From NCBI GenBank assembly GCA_035501255.1, contig DATJWM010000146.1, forward strand, positions 22,416 through 86,415: a stretch of 64,000 nucleotides of DNA. Reading direction: 5' to 3'. The notes under the pieces were generated by a model. It was not told the DNA's origin. It saw only the letters and a list, made by a program, of their open reading frames with translations, and ran no database searches. The translations under genes and the position numbers were made by a program. Source of the stretch: JAFAZI01 sp035501255 (GTDB taxonomy: Bacteria; Actinomycetota; Actinomycetes; JAFAQI01). Of the stretch, positions 7,553-15,500 are shown in pieces; position 1 is the stretch's first letter; each line of letters opens with the position of its first letter.

Positions 7553-9646
7553 TCAGGTCCGTGAGGTGAGGTCGTAGAGGGTCGTGCCTGCGACCGTAGT
7601 CGTCGAGAAGTGTTGCTCCACCCACGACTGGATCTCGCTGGCGGAACTGCTCCCGCCCTGGCTGCCGCCGAACTCGCCGGTCATGCCGCCGCTCGCGAGG
7701 TAATAGTGGATCTTGCCCTCACGCACGTAGTTCTCGAACTGCGCGAGTGTCGGAGCGTTGTCGGTCCCGTTGAACCCACCGATTGCCATCACCGGTTCGC
7801 CCGCTGCGAGTTGGTAGCCCGAAGCATTCTCCGCGCCGGTGGTGGCGAGCACCCAGGTGTAGGACGAGGCGTTCGCCTTCAGCGCGGCCGTCAACGCCGA
7901 GCTCACAGTTCCCGCGTTCAACAGCCCGCCCGCACCACCGGGACCTCCACCGGGACCGCCACCGATGACACCGGTGGCACCGGTGGCACCGGTGCTCGAT
8001 CCACCGAACCCGGGCGGCCGGATAGCCATGCCCTGGCCACTGCCCGCCGGGCCGGCACCGAAACCGCCGCCTGTCGGGCCGAACCCGCCACCCCGCTGAC
8101 CGAACCCGCCGCCCGGGCCTGCGAACCCGACCACCGCCGGCCCCGCCGAGGGCAGCGCACCGGTGTGCGCGGTCGCCGCGGTGTTCACGGAATACCCCAG
8201 CGGTCCGGCGAGCGCGGCGAGCATGGCCACGGCGCCGATGAGAATGCCGACTGCCCGCGACTGGCTGCCCAGCATCCGGGGCGGCACGAGAACCGCCAGA
8301 GCGGCAAGGATCCCGAAGACGATGACCACGTTGCGAATCCACGGGTGCCACGTCGGCGTCCGGTTGAGCAAGTGATGAGACCAGATGGCCGTCGCGAGCA
8401 GCGTTGCCGACAGCGTGATTCGAGCCCACCAGTCGGCCCGATCCCGCCACAAGAGGACGACCCCGATCCCGACGAGCGCACCGACCGCCGGCGCCAGCGC
8501 AACCGTGTAGTACGGGTGGATGATGCCCTTCGACAGGGAGATGACGAGACCGGTCACGAGCAGCCAGCTCGCCCAGATCCCGACCTGCGCACGTCGCCCG
8601 TCCTCTCGACCGGCATGGCGCAATGCAACGTATGACGCGACCGCCAAGATCAGGGCTGCGGGCAGCAGCCAGGAGATCTGGCCACCGAAGTCCGCGTTGA
8701 ACAGCCTGGTGAGCCCGGTCTTGCCCCACATGCTGCCAGCCGCTCCCCCACCGCCGGCACTGCCGGTCTCGTTCCCGGTCAGGCGCCCGAATCCGTTGTA
8801 ACCGAACGCCAGTTGAAGGATCGAGTTGGTACTCGACCCACCGACGTAGGGCCGATCGGCAGCCGGAGTCAACGTGACGGCGGCGACCCACCAACCTGCA
8901 CCGGCGATGATCCCGGCCAAACCGGCGAGAAGTTGCAGGACGCGACGACGAAGCGAGGTTCGGGCGTAGACGAGGTAGACAACTCCGAAGCCGGGGACGA
9001 CGAGCAACGCCTGGCCCATCTTGGTGATGAAGCCGAACCCGATCAGTACGCCGGCGAGCACGAGCCATCGCGTCCGGGTGTCCTCGAGCGCACGGGTGAC
9101 GGCGTACGCCGCGGCGACAAGCAACAGAACAAGGAGCGCATCGGGGTTGTTGAATCGGAACATCAGGGTGGCGACCGGTGTCGTCGCGAGGACCAGGCCG
9201 GCGATCAGGCCGGCACCTGCACCGAACCGGCGCCGGACGGTCGCGTACACCAAGCCGACGGCGGCGACTCCCTCGAGTGCCTGCGGAACGAGCATGCTCC
9301 AGGTGTTGAACCCGAAGATCCGCCCGGAGATCTCCATCACCCACAAAGAGGCCGGGGGCTTGTCGACGGTGATGAAGTTCGAGGAGTCGAACGAGCCGAA
9401 GAACATCGCCTTCCAGCTCTTCGTCCCGGCCTCAACGGCGGCGGCGTAGAAGCTGTTCGCCCAGCCCGTCGCGCTCAATCCGACGAGGTAGAGGACACCG
9501 GTGCCGACGAGCAGGGCCACGAGCGTCGGGCGAACCCACGTGGGGTCCTCCGTCCGACCCAGGAGCACCCGCTGCCATCGCGGTCGCGGCGGAGCGGTCA
9601 CGGAGACGGGAGGCGACTCGACGTGGGCAAACGGCGTTGCGGTCAT
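7553..9646 (-). CDS. GT39/ArnT-like polytopic mannosyltransferase (YkcB-like)
   Basis: A protein of about 697 residues in the PMT_2/glycosyltransferase 39 family. These GT-C enzymes use polyprenyl-phosphate sugars to glycosylate proteins or lipids on the outer face of the membrane. Visible features are a first TM helix (TLVALLVGTGVLYLVGLS), the luminal catalytic loop with SSNFITVDKPPASLWVMEIS containing the acidic Asp before KPP, about ten further TM helices, and a Gly-rich linker (GGGFGQ, GGGPGG repeats, about residues 525-595). A C-terminal globular domain follows (SSYTWVLATTGAENASGYQL and ALGGFNG-like motif) as in YkcB-type enzymes. Start chosen at the Met of MTATPFAHV; an upstream in-frame start at 9706 adds a Ser/Ala leader. 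No sugar specificity can be read. Confidence 0.85.
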   Translation of the reverse strand: MTATPFAHVESPPVSVTAPPRPRWQRVLLGRTEDPTWVRPTLVALLVGTGVLYLVGLSATGWANSFYAAAVEAGTKSWKAMFFGSFDSSNFITVDKPPASLWVMEISGRIFGFNTWSMLVPQALEGVAAVGLVYATVRRRFGAGAGLIAGLVLATTPVATLMFRFNNPDALLVLLLVAAAYAVTRALEDTRTRWLVLAGVLIGFGFITKMGQALLVVPGFGVVYLVYARTSLRRRVLQLLAGLAGIIAGAGWWVAAVTLTPAADRPYVGGSSTNSILQLAFGYNGFGRLTGNETGSAGGGGAAGSMWGKTGLTRLFNADFGGQISWLLPAALILAVASYVALRHAGREDGRRAQVGIWASWLLVTGLVISLSKGIIHPYYTVALAPAVGALVGIGVVLLWRDRADWWARITLSATLLATAIWSHHLLNRTPTWHPWIRNVVIVFGILAALAVLVPPRMLGSQSRAVGILIGAVAMLAALAGPLGYSVNTAATAHTGALPSAGPAVVGFAGPGGGFGQRGGGFGPTGGGFGAGPAGSGQGMAIRPPGFGGSSTGATGATGVIGGGPGGGPGGAGGLLNAGTVSSALTAALKANASSYTWVLATTGAENASGYQLAAGEPVMAIGGFNGTDNAPTLAQFENYVREGKIHYYLASGGMTGEFGGSQGGSSSASEIQSWVEQHFSTTTVAGTTLYDLTSRT
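7929..8120 (-). repeat. Gly-rich codon repeats in the glycosyltransferase linker
   Basis: Short tandem repeats encode the linker: a 9-base unit (ACCGGTGGC) repeats around 7970-7995 giving Thr-Gly-Ala units, and GGTGGCGG-type units give Gly-Gly-Phe-Gly repeats around 8040-8120. Such repeats are prone to length variation. Confidence 0.6.
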
Positions 9647-9715
9647 GCGGACACTGTGGTCAACCTGGCTGGGAACAGCCTGAGCGGCCGCTGAACGGCG
9701 CCGCACAACCCCGAA

Positions 9716-10159
9716 TCACGGAGTGGAGACGAACGACTCCAGGACCGAGACGAGCTCCAGTAGGCGATCCACATCCACGTCAGGCAGCCCCGCCAAACGC
9801 TGCGCAAGGGACGCGGTCCGCACGTTGCGGGCCCACTCGAGCTTCTCTCTGCCGAGCGGGGTCAGCGCCACGTACGCCGTGCGGCGGTCTGCCGGGTTGG
9901 ATGTGCGTGACAGCAGGCCGTCGTCCTCGAGGGTGGCGACCACCCGGGTCGCCGTCGGTGCGCTGACCCCCTCGCGCTCAGCGAGATCGCCGATCCGCAC
10001 CGGTTCGTTCTCCTCGATTGTCACCAATGCCGACCACTGGGACAGGGACAGCCCACCGTGGCTCTCCTGGCGAAGCTGCCGCGCGAGCCGAGCGATCGCG
10101 ATTCGCAACCGGGATGCGGCCTCGGCGTACTTGACCTCGTCGGCCACGGTTGCGCTCAC
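9716..10159 (-). CDS. MarR-family transcriptional regulator
   Basis: A 147-residue winged-helix repressor. The core is LSLSQWSALVTIEENEPVRI, the recognition region is LAEREGVSAPTATRVVATLEDDGLLSR, and the wing contains PADRRTAYVALTPLGREKL. It starts with GTG after GGAGG, and the GTG overlaps the stop of the small membrane-protein gene by four bases. It is the third gene of an apparent mca-TM-marR operon, so it may sense electrophiles or antibiotics that mycothiol detoxifies; that link is inferred only from position. Confidence 0.9.
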   Translation of the reverse strand: MSATVADEVKYAEAASRLRIAIARLARQLRQESHGGLSLSQWSALVTIEENEPVRIGDLAEREGVSAPTATRVVATLEDDGLLSRTSNPADRRTAYVALTPLGREKLEWARNVRTASLAQRLAGLPDVDVDRLLELVSVLESFVSTP

Positions 10160-10377
10160 TCGTCCTCCGGGGTTCGTGGCGGGGGCGCTGCCGAGGGCGG
10201 CGGGTCGAAGCTGCCCGGCACCTTCCGGAGGTGACGGGACATCGAGCGGAACAGGAAGAAGGAGGCGATTGCGAGCGCGAGCACGACGAGGAAGGCGATG
10301 AAGCCGGCGCCGAGGGGTCCGTTGTCATCCGCGAGCAAGCGCCCCGCAAGCAGCGGGGTGACGGTGGTGATCGTCAT
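10156..10377 (-). CDS. Small single-TM membrane protein downstream of mca
   Basis: A 73-residue protein with one TM helix (about residues 25-47, GAGFIAFLVVLALAIASFFLF), a basic juxtamembrane stretch (RSMSRHLRKV) and a Pro-rich acidic C-terminus (FDPPPSAAPPPRTPEDE). The ATG has a GAGGTG ribosome site inside the end of mca and overlaps the mca stop by four bases. A similar small membrane protein next to mca and greA is conserved in actinobacteria (Rv1081c in M. tuberculosis). Its function is unknown. Confidence 0.85.
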   Translation of the reverse strand: MTITTVTPLLAGRLLADDNGPLGAGFIAFLVVLALAIASFFLFRSMSRHLRKVPGSFDPPPSAAPPPRTPEDE

Positions 10378-11255
10378 CGCAGCACCTCGTTCCGGATTCC
10401 GGCGAACAAGTCGTCCTCGGGTCTGTCGGTGTCGACCAACGAGCGAGCAAGCTCGTAGTCCTCGGTCGGCCAGGCTCGCTGTTGAATGTCCAGCGGGCAG
10501 GAGAACCAGAACGACGTCGGGTCGACCTGGGTCGCGTGGGCGAGCAGGGCCTGGTCGCGAACCGGGAAGTACTCGGCGCACCGAACCCGGGTGGTCACCC
10601 GCGACCCGATCTCCGGTCGGTCGGCCCACTCCTTGAGCCGCTCCTCATACGGCGATTCGAGCCCAGCCTCAACCATCGCCTGGTGCAGCGCCTCGAACCG
10701 GGCCCGGTGAAACGTCATGTGGAAGTACACCTTGAGCGGTTGCCAGGGGTCGCCGGTGCCGGGATAGCGGTCAGGGTCCGCGGCCGCCTCAAAGGCCTCC
10801 ATGCTCACCCGGTGGCACATGACGTGGTCTGGGTGGGGGTAGCCCCCATTCTCGTCGTACGTCGTCATGACATGCGGGCGGAAGGTGCGAACCAGCCGGA
10901 CGAGTGGCTCAGCGGCAATCTCCAACGGCTCGAGAGCGAAGCACCCTTCCGGTAAGGGCGGTAGCGGGTCACCCTCCGGCAGCCCGGAGTCCACGAAGCC
11001 GAGCCACGCGTGATGCGTGCCGAGCACGTTGATCGCGTTCTGCATCTCCTGGTGCCGGATGCCGCTGAGGTTCGCGATGACATCCGGGCGATCCATCGCG
11101 GGGTTGAGAATCGATCCGCGCTCTCCACCCGTGCAGGTCGCGATCAGTACCTCGACACCCTCGGCGACGTAGCGCGCGACCGTCGCGGCGCCCTTGCTCG
11201 CCTCGTCGTCCGGATGGGCGTGGACGGCGAGAAGGCGCAACGTGGAATCGGTCAC
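10374..11255 (-). CDS. mca: Mycothiol S-conjugate amidase
   Basis: A 293-residue LmbE-family zinc amidase. It cleaves mycothiol S-conjugates to a mercapturic acid and GlcN-Ins, the main electrophile and antibiotic detoxification route of mycothiol producers. The zinc site is seen in AVHAHPDDEASKGAATVA (His and Asp-Asp) and in YPHPDHVMCHRVSMEAFEAA (second His). Other family motifs are CTGGERGSILNPA and LGFVDSGLPEGDP. The length fits Mca, and the C-terminus (FWFSCPLDIQQRAWPTEDYE) separates it from MshB. GTG start. It is divergent from greA and heads a three-gene unit with four-base overlaps. Confidence 0.95.
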   Translation of the reverse strand: MTDSTLRLLAVHAHPDDEASKGAATVARYVAEGVEVLIATCTGGERGSILNPAMDRPDVIANLSGIRHQEMQNAINVLGTHHAWLGFVDSGLPEGDPLPPLPEGCFALEPLEIAAEPLVRLVRTFRPHVMTTYDENGGYPHPDHVMCHRVSMEAFEAAADPDRYPGTGDPWQPLKVYFHMTFHRARFEALHQAMVEAGLESPYEERLKEWADRPEIGSRVTTRVRCAEYFPVRDQALLAHATQVDPTSFWFSCPLDIQQRAWPTEDYELARSLVDTDRPEDDLFAGIRNEVLR

Positions 11256-11282
11256 CGGTCAATCGTGTCACGACCGCGCGGG

Positions 11283-11288
11283 TAACCT
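11283..11288 (+). promoter_or_regulatory. -10 element for leaderless greA
   Basis: TAACCT ends seven bases before the greA ATG and no ribosome site is present, so transcription would begin at or next to the start codon. The same arrangement recurs upstream of seven other genes in the window. Confidence 0.5.
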
Positions 11289-11295
11289 CGCTTCG

Positions 11296-11790
11296 ATGAG
11301 CGACTCATCGACGACCTGGCTGACCCAGGACGCCTACGACCGGCTCGCCGCCGAGCTTGAGCACCTCTCCGGGCCTGCCCGTACCGAGATCACCGCGCGG
11401 ATCGCCGCCGCTCGCGCCGAGGGGGACCTGAAGGAAAACGGCGGCTATCACGCCGCCAAAGACGAGCAGGGCAAGATGGAGGCTCGGATCCGCCAGCTCA
11501 ACCAGCTGCTTCGGGAAGCGAAGGTCGGGACGCCGCCCTCAGCGGACGCCGGGGTTGCCGGGCCCGGGATGATCGTGAAGGTTCGTTTCGTCGACGGCGA
11601 CGACGAGGAGGAGTTCCTCATCGGTTCCCGCGAGGAGGCGGCGCACACCGATCTGATGGTGTACTCCGCTCAGTCACCGCTCGGTCAGGCGCTCACAGGA
11701 GCCAAGCCCGGCGAGACGAAGTCCTACACGGCTCCGAACGGCCGAGAGATCGCGGTGATGGTCCTCGAGGTGTCGGCCCACTCCGGCTAA
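11296..11790 (+). CDS. greA: Transcription elongation factor GreA
   Basis: A 164-residue GreA. The protein rescues backtracked RNA polymerase by stimulating transcript cleavage. The N-terminal coiled coil contains LTQDAYDRLAAELEHL and the acidic tip GDLKENGGYHAAKDEQGKMEARI, with the catalytic acidic residues in the tip turn. The C-terminal FKBP-like domain contains YSAQSPLGQALTGAKPGE. Length is typical. The ATG at 11296 follows a TANNNT element with no Shine-Dalgarno sequence, so the mRNA is probably leaderless. It is divergent from mca and convergent with ilvA, a conserved actinobacterial neighbourhood. Confidence 0.96.
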   Translation: MSDSSTTWLTQDAYDRLAAELEHLSGPARTEITARIAAARAEGDLKENGGYHAAKDEQGKMEARIRQLNQLLREAKVGTPPSADAGVAGPGMIVKVRFVDGDDEEEFLIGSREEAAHTDLMVYSAQSPLGQALTGAKPGETKSYTAPNGREIAVMVLEVSAHSG

Positions 11791-11808
11791 CCCCCCGAAG
11801 AAGCGGCG

Positions 11809-13020
11809 TCACGCCGGATAGCCCGCGGTACGCAGGCCGGCGAGCACCTCTTGTCGATGTTCCTCTCCCCGCGTCTCGAGCAGGAGTGCTACCTCGACCT
11901 CGTTGAGGTGCAGGTTCGGACCGGTGCGCGAATGTTCGACATCGAGCACGTTGGCACCGGATGCCGCCAGCTCGGCGAGGAGGCGCGCTAGCTCCCCGGG
12001 ACGGTCCGGGATCCGCACGTGAATGGACAGGTACCGCCCGTCGGCGATCATGCCGTGCCGGATGACCCGGGCGAGCAGGACCGGATCGATGTTGCCCCCG
12101 GACAGCACCGCCACGACGGGAGGTTCGAAGACCTCGGGCGCGTCCATCAGTGCCGCAACGGATGCGACACCTGCGGGTTCGACGACGAGCTTGGCGCGCT
12201 CGAGCATCATCAGCAGACCGCGCGCGAGCGCGTCGTCGGTGACAGTCCGAATCTCATCGACGTACCTCCGGACAAGGCCGAAGGTCAGCTCACTCGGACA
12301 TCCGACCGCAATCCCGTCGGCGATCGTCGCCATCGAGCCAAGCGGCACCGGGAAACCGGCCTGAAGAGACCCGGGGAAACAGGCGGCTCCGGACGCTTGC
12401 ACCCCCACCACGCGGACGTCGGGGCGAAGAGATCGGATCGCGACCGAAGTCCCCGAGATCAGACCGCCACCACCCACCGCGATGACGACCGTTCGGACGT
12501 CGGGTACCTGTTCCAGGATCTCCAGACCCACGGTCCCCTGACCGGCAACGACGTCGCGATGGTCAAACGGGTGGATCAACACCGCACCCGACTCCTCGGT
12601 GAACGCCGCCGCGGCCACCAGGGCCTCGTCGACCGTCGTACCGGCGACCCGGACCTGCGCACCGTAGGCCTCGGTGGCCTCCACCTTCGGCAATGGCGCG
12701 CCATCCGGCATGAAGACCGTCGCCCGGGTGCCGAGGAGCGATGCCGCTAGCGCCACTCCTTGCGCGTGGTTGCCCGCGCTGGCGGCCACCACTCCCCGAC
12801 CGCGCTCGTCATCGGTAAGTCGGGCGATTCGGACGTAGGCCCCCCGCAGCTTGAAAGATCCGGTGCGCTGGAGGTTCTCGCACTTGAGCAGGACGGGACC
12901 CCCGACGATCTCCGACAGCCGCCGCGACCCCTCGATCGGGGTGCACCGCACCAGATCACCGAGCAGGTCTCTCGCCGCCTCGACATCGGCCAAGGTCACG
13001 TGCCCCGCGGAGTCGGTCAC
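11809..13020 (-). CDS. ilvA: Threonine ammonia-lyase, catabolic-type with ACT domain
   Basis: A PLP enzyme of 403 residues that deaminates threonine to 2-oxobutyrate, the precursor for isoleucine. The PLP lysine is in LQRTGSFKLRGAYVRI, the phosphate-binding glycines in AVGGGGLISG, and the fold signature in AASAGNHAQGVALAAS. The C-terminal part (about 325-403) is a single ACT-like domain (SIHVRIPDRPGELARLLAEL), placing it in the shorter catabolic/TdcB-like group rather than long two-ACT IlvA. GTG at 13020 was chosen: it is five bases from the ROK gene stop, and the upstream in-frame extension has no enzyme similarity. It is convergent with greA. Confidence 0.93.
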   Translation of the reverse strand: MTDSAGHVTLADVEAARDLLGDLVRCTPIEGSRRLSEIVGGPVLLKCENLQRTGSFKLRGAYVRIARLTDDERGRGVVAASAGNHAQGVALAASLLGTRATVFMPDGAPLPKVEATEAYGAQVRVAGTTVDEALVAAAAFTEESGAVLIHPFDHRDVVAGQGTVGLEILEQVPDVRTVVIAVGGGGLISGTSVAIRSLRPDVRVVGVQASGAACFPGSLQAGFPVPLGSMATIADGIAVGCPSELTFGLVRRYVDEIRTVTDDALARGLLMMLERAKLVVEPAGVASVAALMDAPEVFEPPVVAVLSGGNIDPVLLARVIRHGMIADGRYLSIHVRIPDRPGELARLLAELAASGANVLDVEHSRTGPNLHLNEVEVALLLETRGEEHRQEVLAGLRTAGYPA

Positions 13021-13025
13021 ACGCG

Positions 13026-13976
13026 TCAGTCTGCACCCTCCGCCGCCCAGTACTGATCGGGTCGGATCACGAGCGCGGCCGCGCCAATCAGACCGGCGTC
13101 GACCCCGAGGACCGCAGGCACGATCGCGCACCGCGAAGCGAACCCCATCCGCACGTGCGCGGCGAAGGTACGACGAGCCGGGTCCAGCAACAACTCGCCG
13201 GCAGAGGACAACCCGCCACCGACCGCGACGGTGTCCAACTCGAGCAGATGAGCCGCGGTCGCGATCGCCACTCCCAGGGCCGATCCGGCCCGCTCAAACG
13301 CGGCGCGTGCGACCGGATCGCCAGCGGTCGCGGCCGCCCGCAGCGCCCGTCCATCAGCACCGGGCGGACCCCGCCACCCGTGCGCGAGAGCCCACTCGAC
13401 GAGAGCCGGACCACGGGCGATCGCCTCGAGACAACCACGGCCGCCGCAGCCGCACGGTGGGCCGTCGGGGTCGACGACCGCATGCCCGATGTGGCCGGCG
13501 TTGCCCGATCCCCCGGTCAGTACCCGGCCGTCGAGCACCAGGCCGCCACCCACCCCGGTCGAAACCACGACCCCGAGGAATGCGCGCGACCCAACACCGG
13601 CACCCCGCCAGTGCTCTGCGATCGCCATCGCGATCGCATCGTTGACAAGCCGAACCGGGACCCCGTCGAAGAGGTCCCGGATCCGCGCCCGCAACGGAAA
13701 ATCCCGCCACGCGGGGAGGTTGAGCGGCGATACCGCTCCCTCGGGCCAGCGCATCGGGCCACCGCAACCGATGCCGACGGCGACCGGTGAGTTCCCGCCA
13801 CACAGATCCACGAGCAACTCAGCGAGCGTCGCCCACAGTTCCTCTCCGCGGCCTGCCTCGCTTGGCTTGGTCGGCACCTGCACCGAGGTCACCAATCGAC
13901 CGTCGGGACCGACAAGGCCGGCGGCGAGCTTGGTCCCACCGACGTCGACGGCGAGGACGTTGCCGGGTCCGGCCAT
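13026..13976 (-). CDS. ROK-family sugar kinase (glucokinase-like)
   Basis: A 316-residue ROK protein. The N-terminal phosphate loop is VLAVDVGGTKLAAGLVG. The catalytic Asp lies in VRLVNDAIAMAIAEHW, in place of the usual NDAN, and the adenosine region is STGVGGGLVLDGRVLTG. The ROK zinc motif is GHIGHAVVD followed by CGCGGRGCLEA. No N-terminal DNA-binding domain is present, so it is a kinase and not a regulator. Glucose is the likely substrate by family, but the neighbouring genes do not help. It is transcribed together with ilvA (five-base gap). Confidence 0.88.
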   Translation of the reverse strand: MAGPGNVLAVDVGGTKLAAGLVGPDGRLVTSVQVPTKPSEAGRGEELWATLAELLVDLCGGNSPVAVGIGCGGPMRWPEGAVSPLNLPAWRDFPLRARIRDLFDGVPVRLVNDAIAMAIAEHWRGAGVGSRAFLGVVVSTGVGGGLVLDGRVLTGGSGNAGHIGHAVVDPDGPPCGCGGRGCLEAIARGPALVEWALAHGWRGPPGADGRALRAAATAGDPVARAAFERAGSALGVAIATAAHLLELDTVAVGGGLSSAGELLLDPARRTFAAHVRMGFASRCAIVPAVLGVDAGLIGAAALVIRPDQYWAAEGAD

Positions 13977-14057
13977 GTCACCCGGCCGATCTGGCGTCGC
14001 CGCGGGCGGTCATCCCGACAGTGTGCCCGGCGAACACCCGGGTTTGCACGACGGACG

Positions 14058-14063
14058 TAACGT
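14058..14063 (+). promoter_or_regulatory. -10 element for leaderless ChlI-like gene
   Basis: TAACGT ends six bases before the ATG at 14070. No ribosome site is visible, consistent with a leaderless transcript. Confidence 0.45.
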
Positions 14064-14069
14064 GAACGG

Positions 14070-15500
14070 ATGACGAGCACAACGGCTCCCAGCGACCGTC
14101 CGACGACACTGCGAGACCTCCGCGACTCAGGGCACGTCGCAAAGTCGGTGAAGGCCGAACTCCGCGACAACCTGCTGGCGCGGATGAGCGCGGGCGAGGA
14201 GCGCTTCCCCGGCATCGTCGGCTTCGACGACACCGTGCTGCCCCAGTTCGAACGGGCAATCCTCGCCGGTCACGACGTCGTCTTGCTCGGCGAGCGCGGC
14301 CAAGGCAAGACCCGTCTCATCCGTACCCTGGTCCAACTGCTGGACGAGTGGACGCCCATCGTCGCCGGCTGCGAGATCAACGACCACCCCTACGCGCCGA
14401 TCTGTTCGCGGTGCCGTGTCCTGGTCGCCGAGCACGGTGATCGGCTCGCGGTCGACTGGAAGCACCGGGACGACCGGTACGCCGAGAAGCTCGCCACACC
14501 GGACGTCTCGGTCGGCGACCTGATCGGCGACGTCGACCCGATCAAGGTGGCGGAGGGTCGCCGGCTCGGTGACCCGGAGACGGTCCACTACGGCCTGGTT
14601 CCCCGAACCAACCGCGGCATCATCGCCATCAACGAGCTGCCGGATCTCGCCGAACGGATCCAGGTCGCCCTCCTCAACGTCCTCGAGGAGCGCGACATCC
14701 AGGTGCGCGGGTACACCCTCAGACTTCCGCTCGACGTCCTGCTGCTCGCCTCCGCAAACCCTGAGGACTACACCAATCGGGGACGGATCATCACTCCGCT
14801 GAAGGACCGCTTCGGCGCGGAAGTCCGCACGCACTACCCGCTTGACCTCGACGACGAGCTGCGAGTCGTGCGCCAGGAAGCGCTGGTCGAGTGGGGCGAT
14901 GACGCCGTCTCGGCCGCCCTGCCCGATCACCTCGTCGAGGTCATCGCGCGCTTCACCCGACACGTCCGCGAATCTCCGGCCGTCGACGGTAGGTCGGGAG
15001 TTTCCGCACGCTTTGCGGTCGCCGCCGCCGAAACCGTCGCCGCGTCGGCCGTGCGGCGCGCCGCACTGACAGGTGAGGATGTTGCGGTGGCCCGGGTCGC
15101 CGATCTGCCGACGATCGTGCCCGCCGTGCAGGGGAAGGTGGAGTTCGAGACCTCCGAGGAGGGCCGCGAGTCCGATGTCCTCGACCATCTCCTCCGCCGC
15201 TCGATCGCCGATACGTTCCGGGCCCGTCTCGGCGGGGTGGATCTCGCGCCGCTGGTCGACCTGTTCAACGAAGGCACGACGGTGGAGACCGGTGAGTTGG
15301 TGCCGGCGAACGAGCTGCTGTCGAGTCTCGGCACGGTCCCCGGTCTGGGTCGGCTCCTGGGCGCACTCGGCATCGACGAGGGAGCCGAGACGCCGGGCCT
15401 CGCCGCCGCGGGTCTCGAGTTCGCCCTCGAAGGTCTCTACCTGCTGCGCCGGCTGTCGAAGGAGACCGTCGAGGACCGGGTGCGGTACGGAGCACGATGA
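14070..15500 (+). CDS. ChlI/MoxR-like AAA+ ATPase
   Basis: A 476-residue AAA+ ATPase related to the magnesium chelatase I subunit. Walker A is GERGQGKT (residues 74-81), the Walker B region is RGIIAINELPDL, and sensor 1 is LLLASANPEDYTNRGR followed by the arginine-finger region LKDRFGAEVRTHYP. An insertion after Walker A has Cys-x8-Cys-x2-Cys (CEINDHPYAPICSRC), possibly metal-binding and not typical of chlorophyll-pathway ChlI. It overlaps the VWA gene by four bases. ATPase plus VWA pairs usually act as remodelling chaperones that load metals or activate partner complexes. No chelatase H subunit is nearby, so cobalt or magnesium chelation is not supported. Confidence 0.88.
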   Translation: MTSTTAPSDRPTTLRDLRDSGHVAKSVKAELRDNLLARMSAGEERFPGIVGFDDTVLPQFERAILAGHDVVLLGERGQGKTRLIRTLVQLLDEWTPIVAGCEINDHPYAPICSRCRVLVAEHGDRLAVDWKHRDDRYAEKLATPDVSVGDLIGDVDPIKVAEGRRLGDPETVHYGLVPRTNRGIIAINELPDLAERIQVALLNVLEERDIQVRGYTLRLPLDVLLLASANPEDYTNRGRIITPLKDRFGAEVRTHYPLDLDDELRVVRQEALVEWGDDAVSAALPDHLVEVIARFTRHVRESPAVDGRSGVSARFAVAAAETVAASAVRRAALTGEDVAVARVADLPTIVPAVQGKVEFETSEEGRESDVLDHLLRRSIADTFRARLGGVDLAPLVDLFNEGTTVETGELVPANELLSSLGTVPGLGRLLGALGIDEGAETPGLAAAGLEFALEGLYLLRRLSKETVEDRVRYGAR

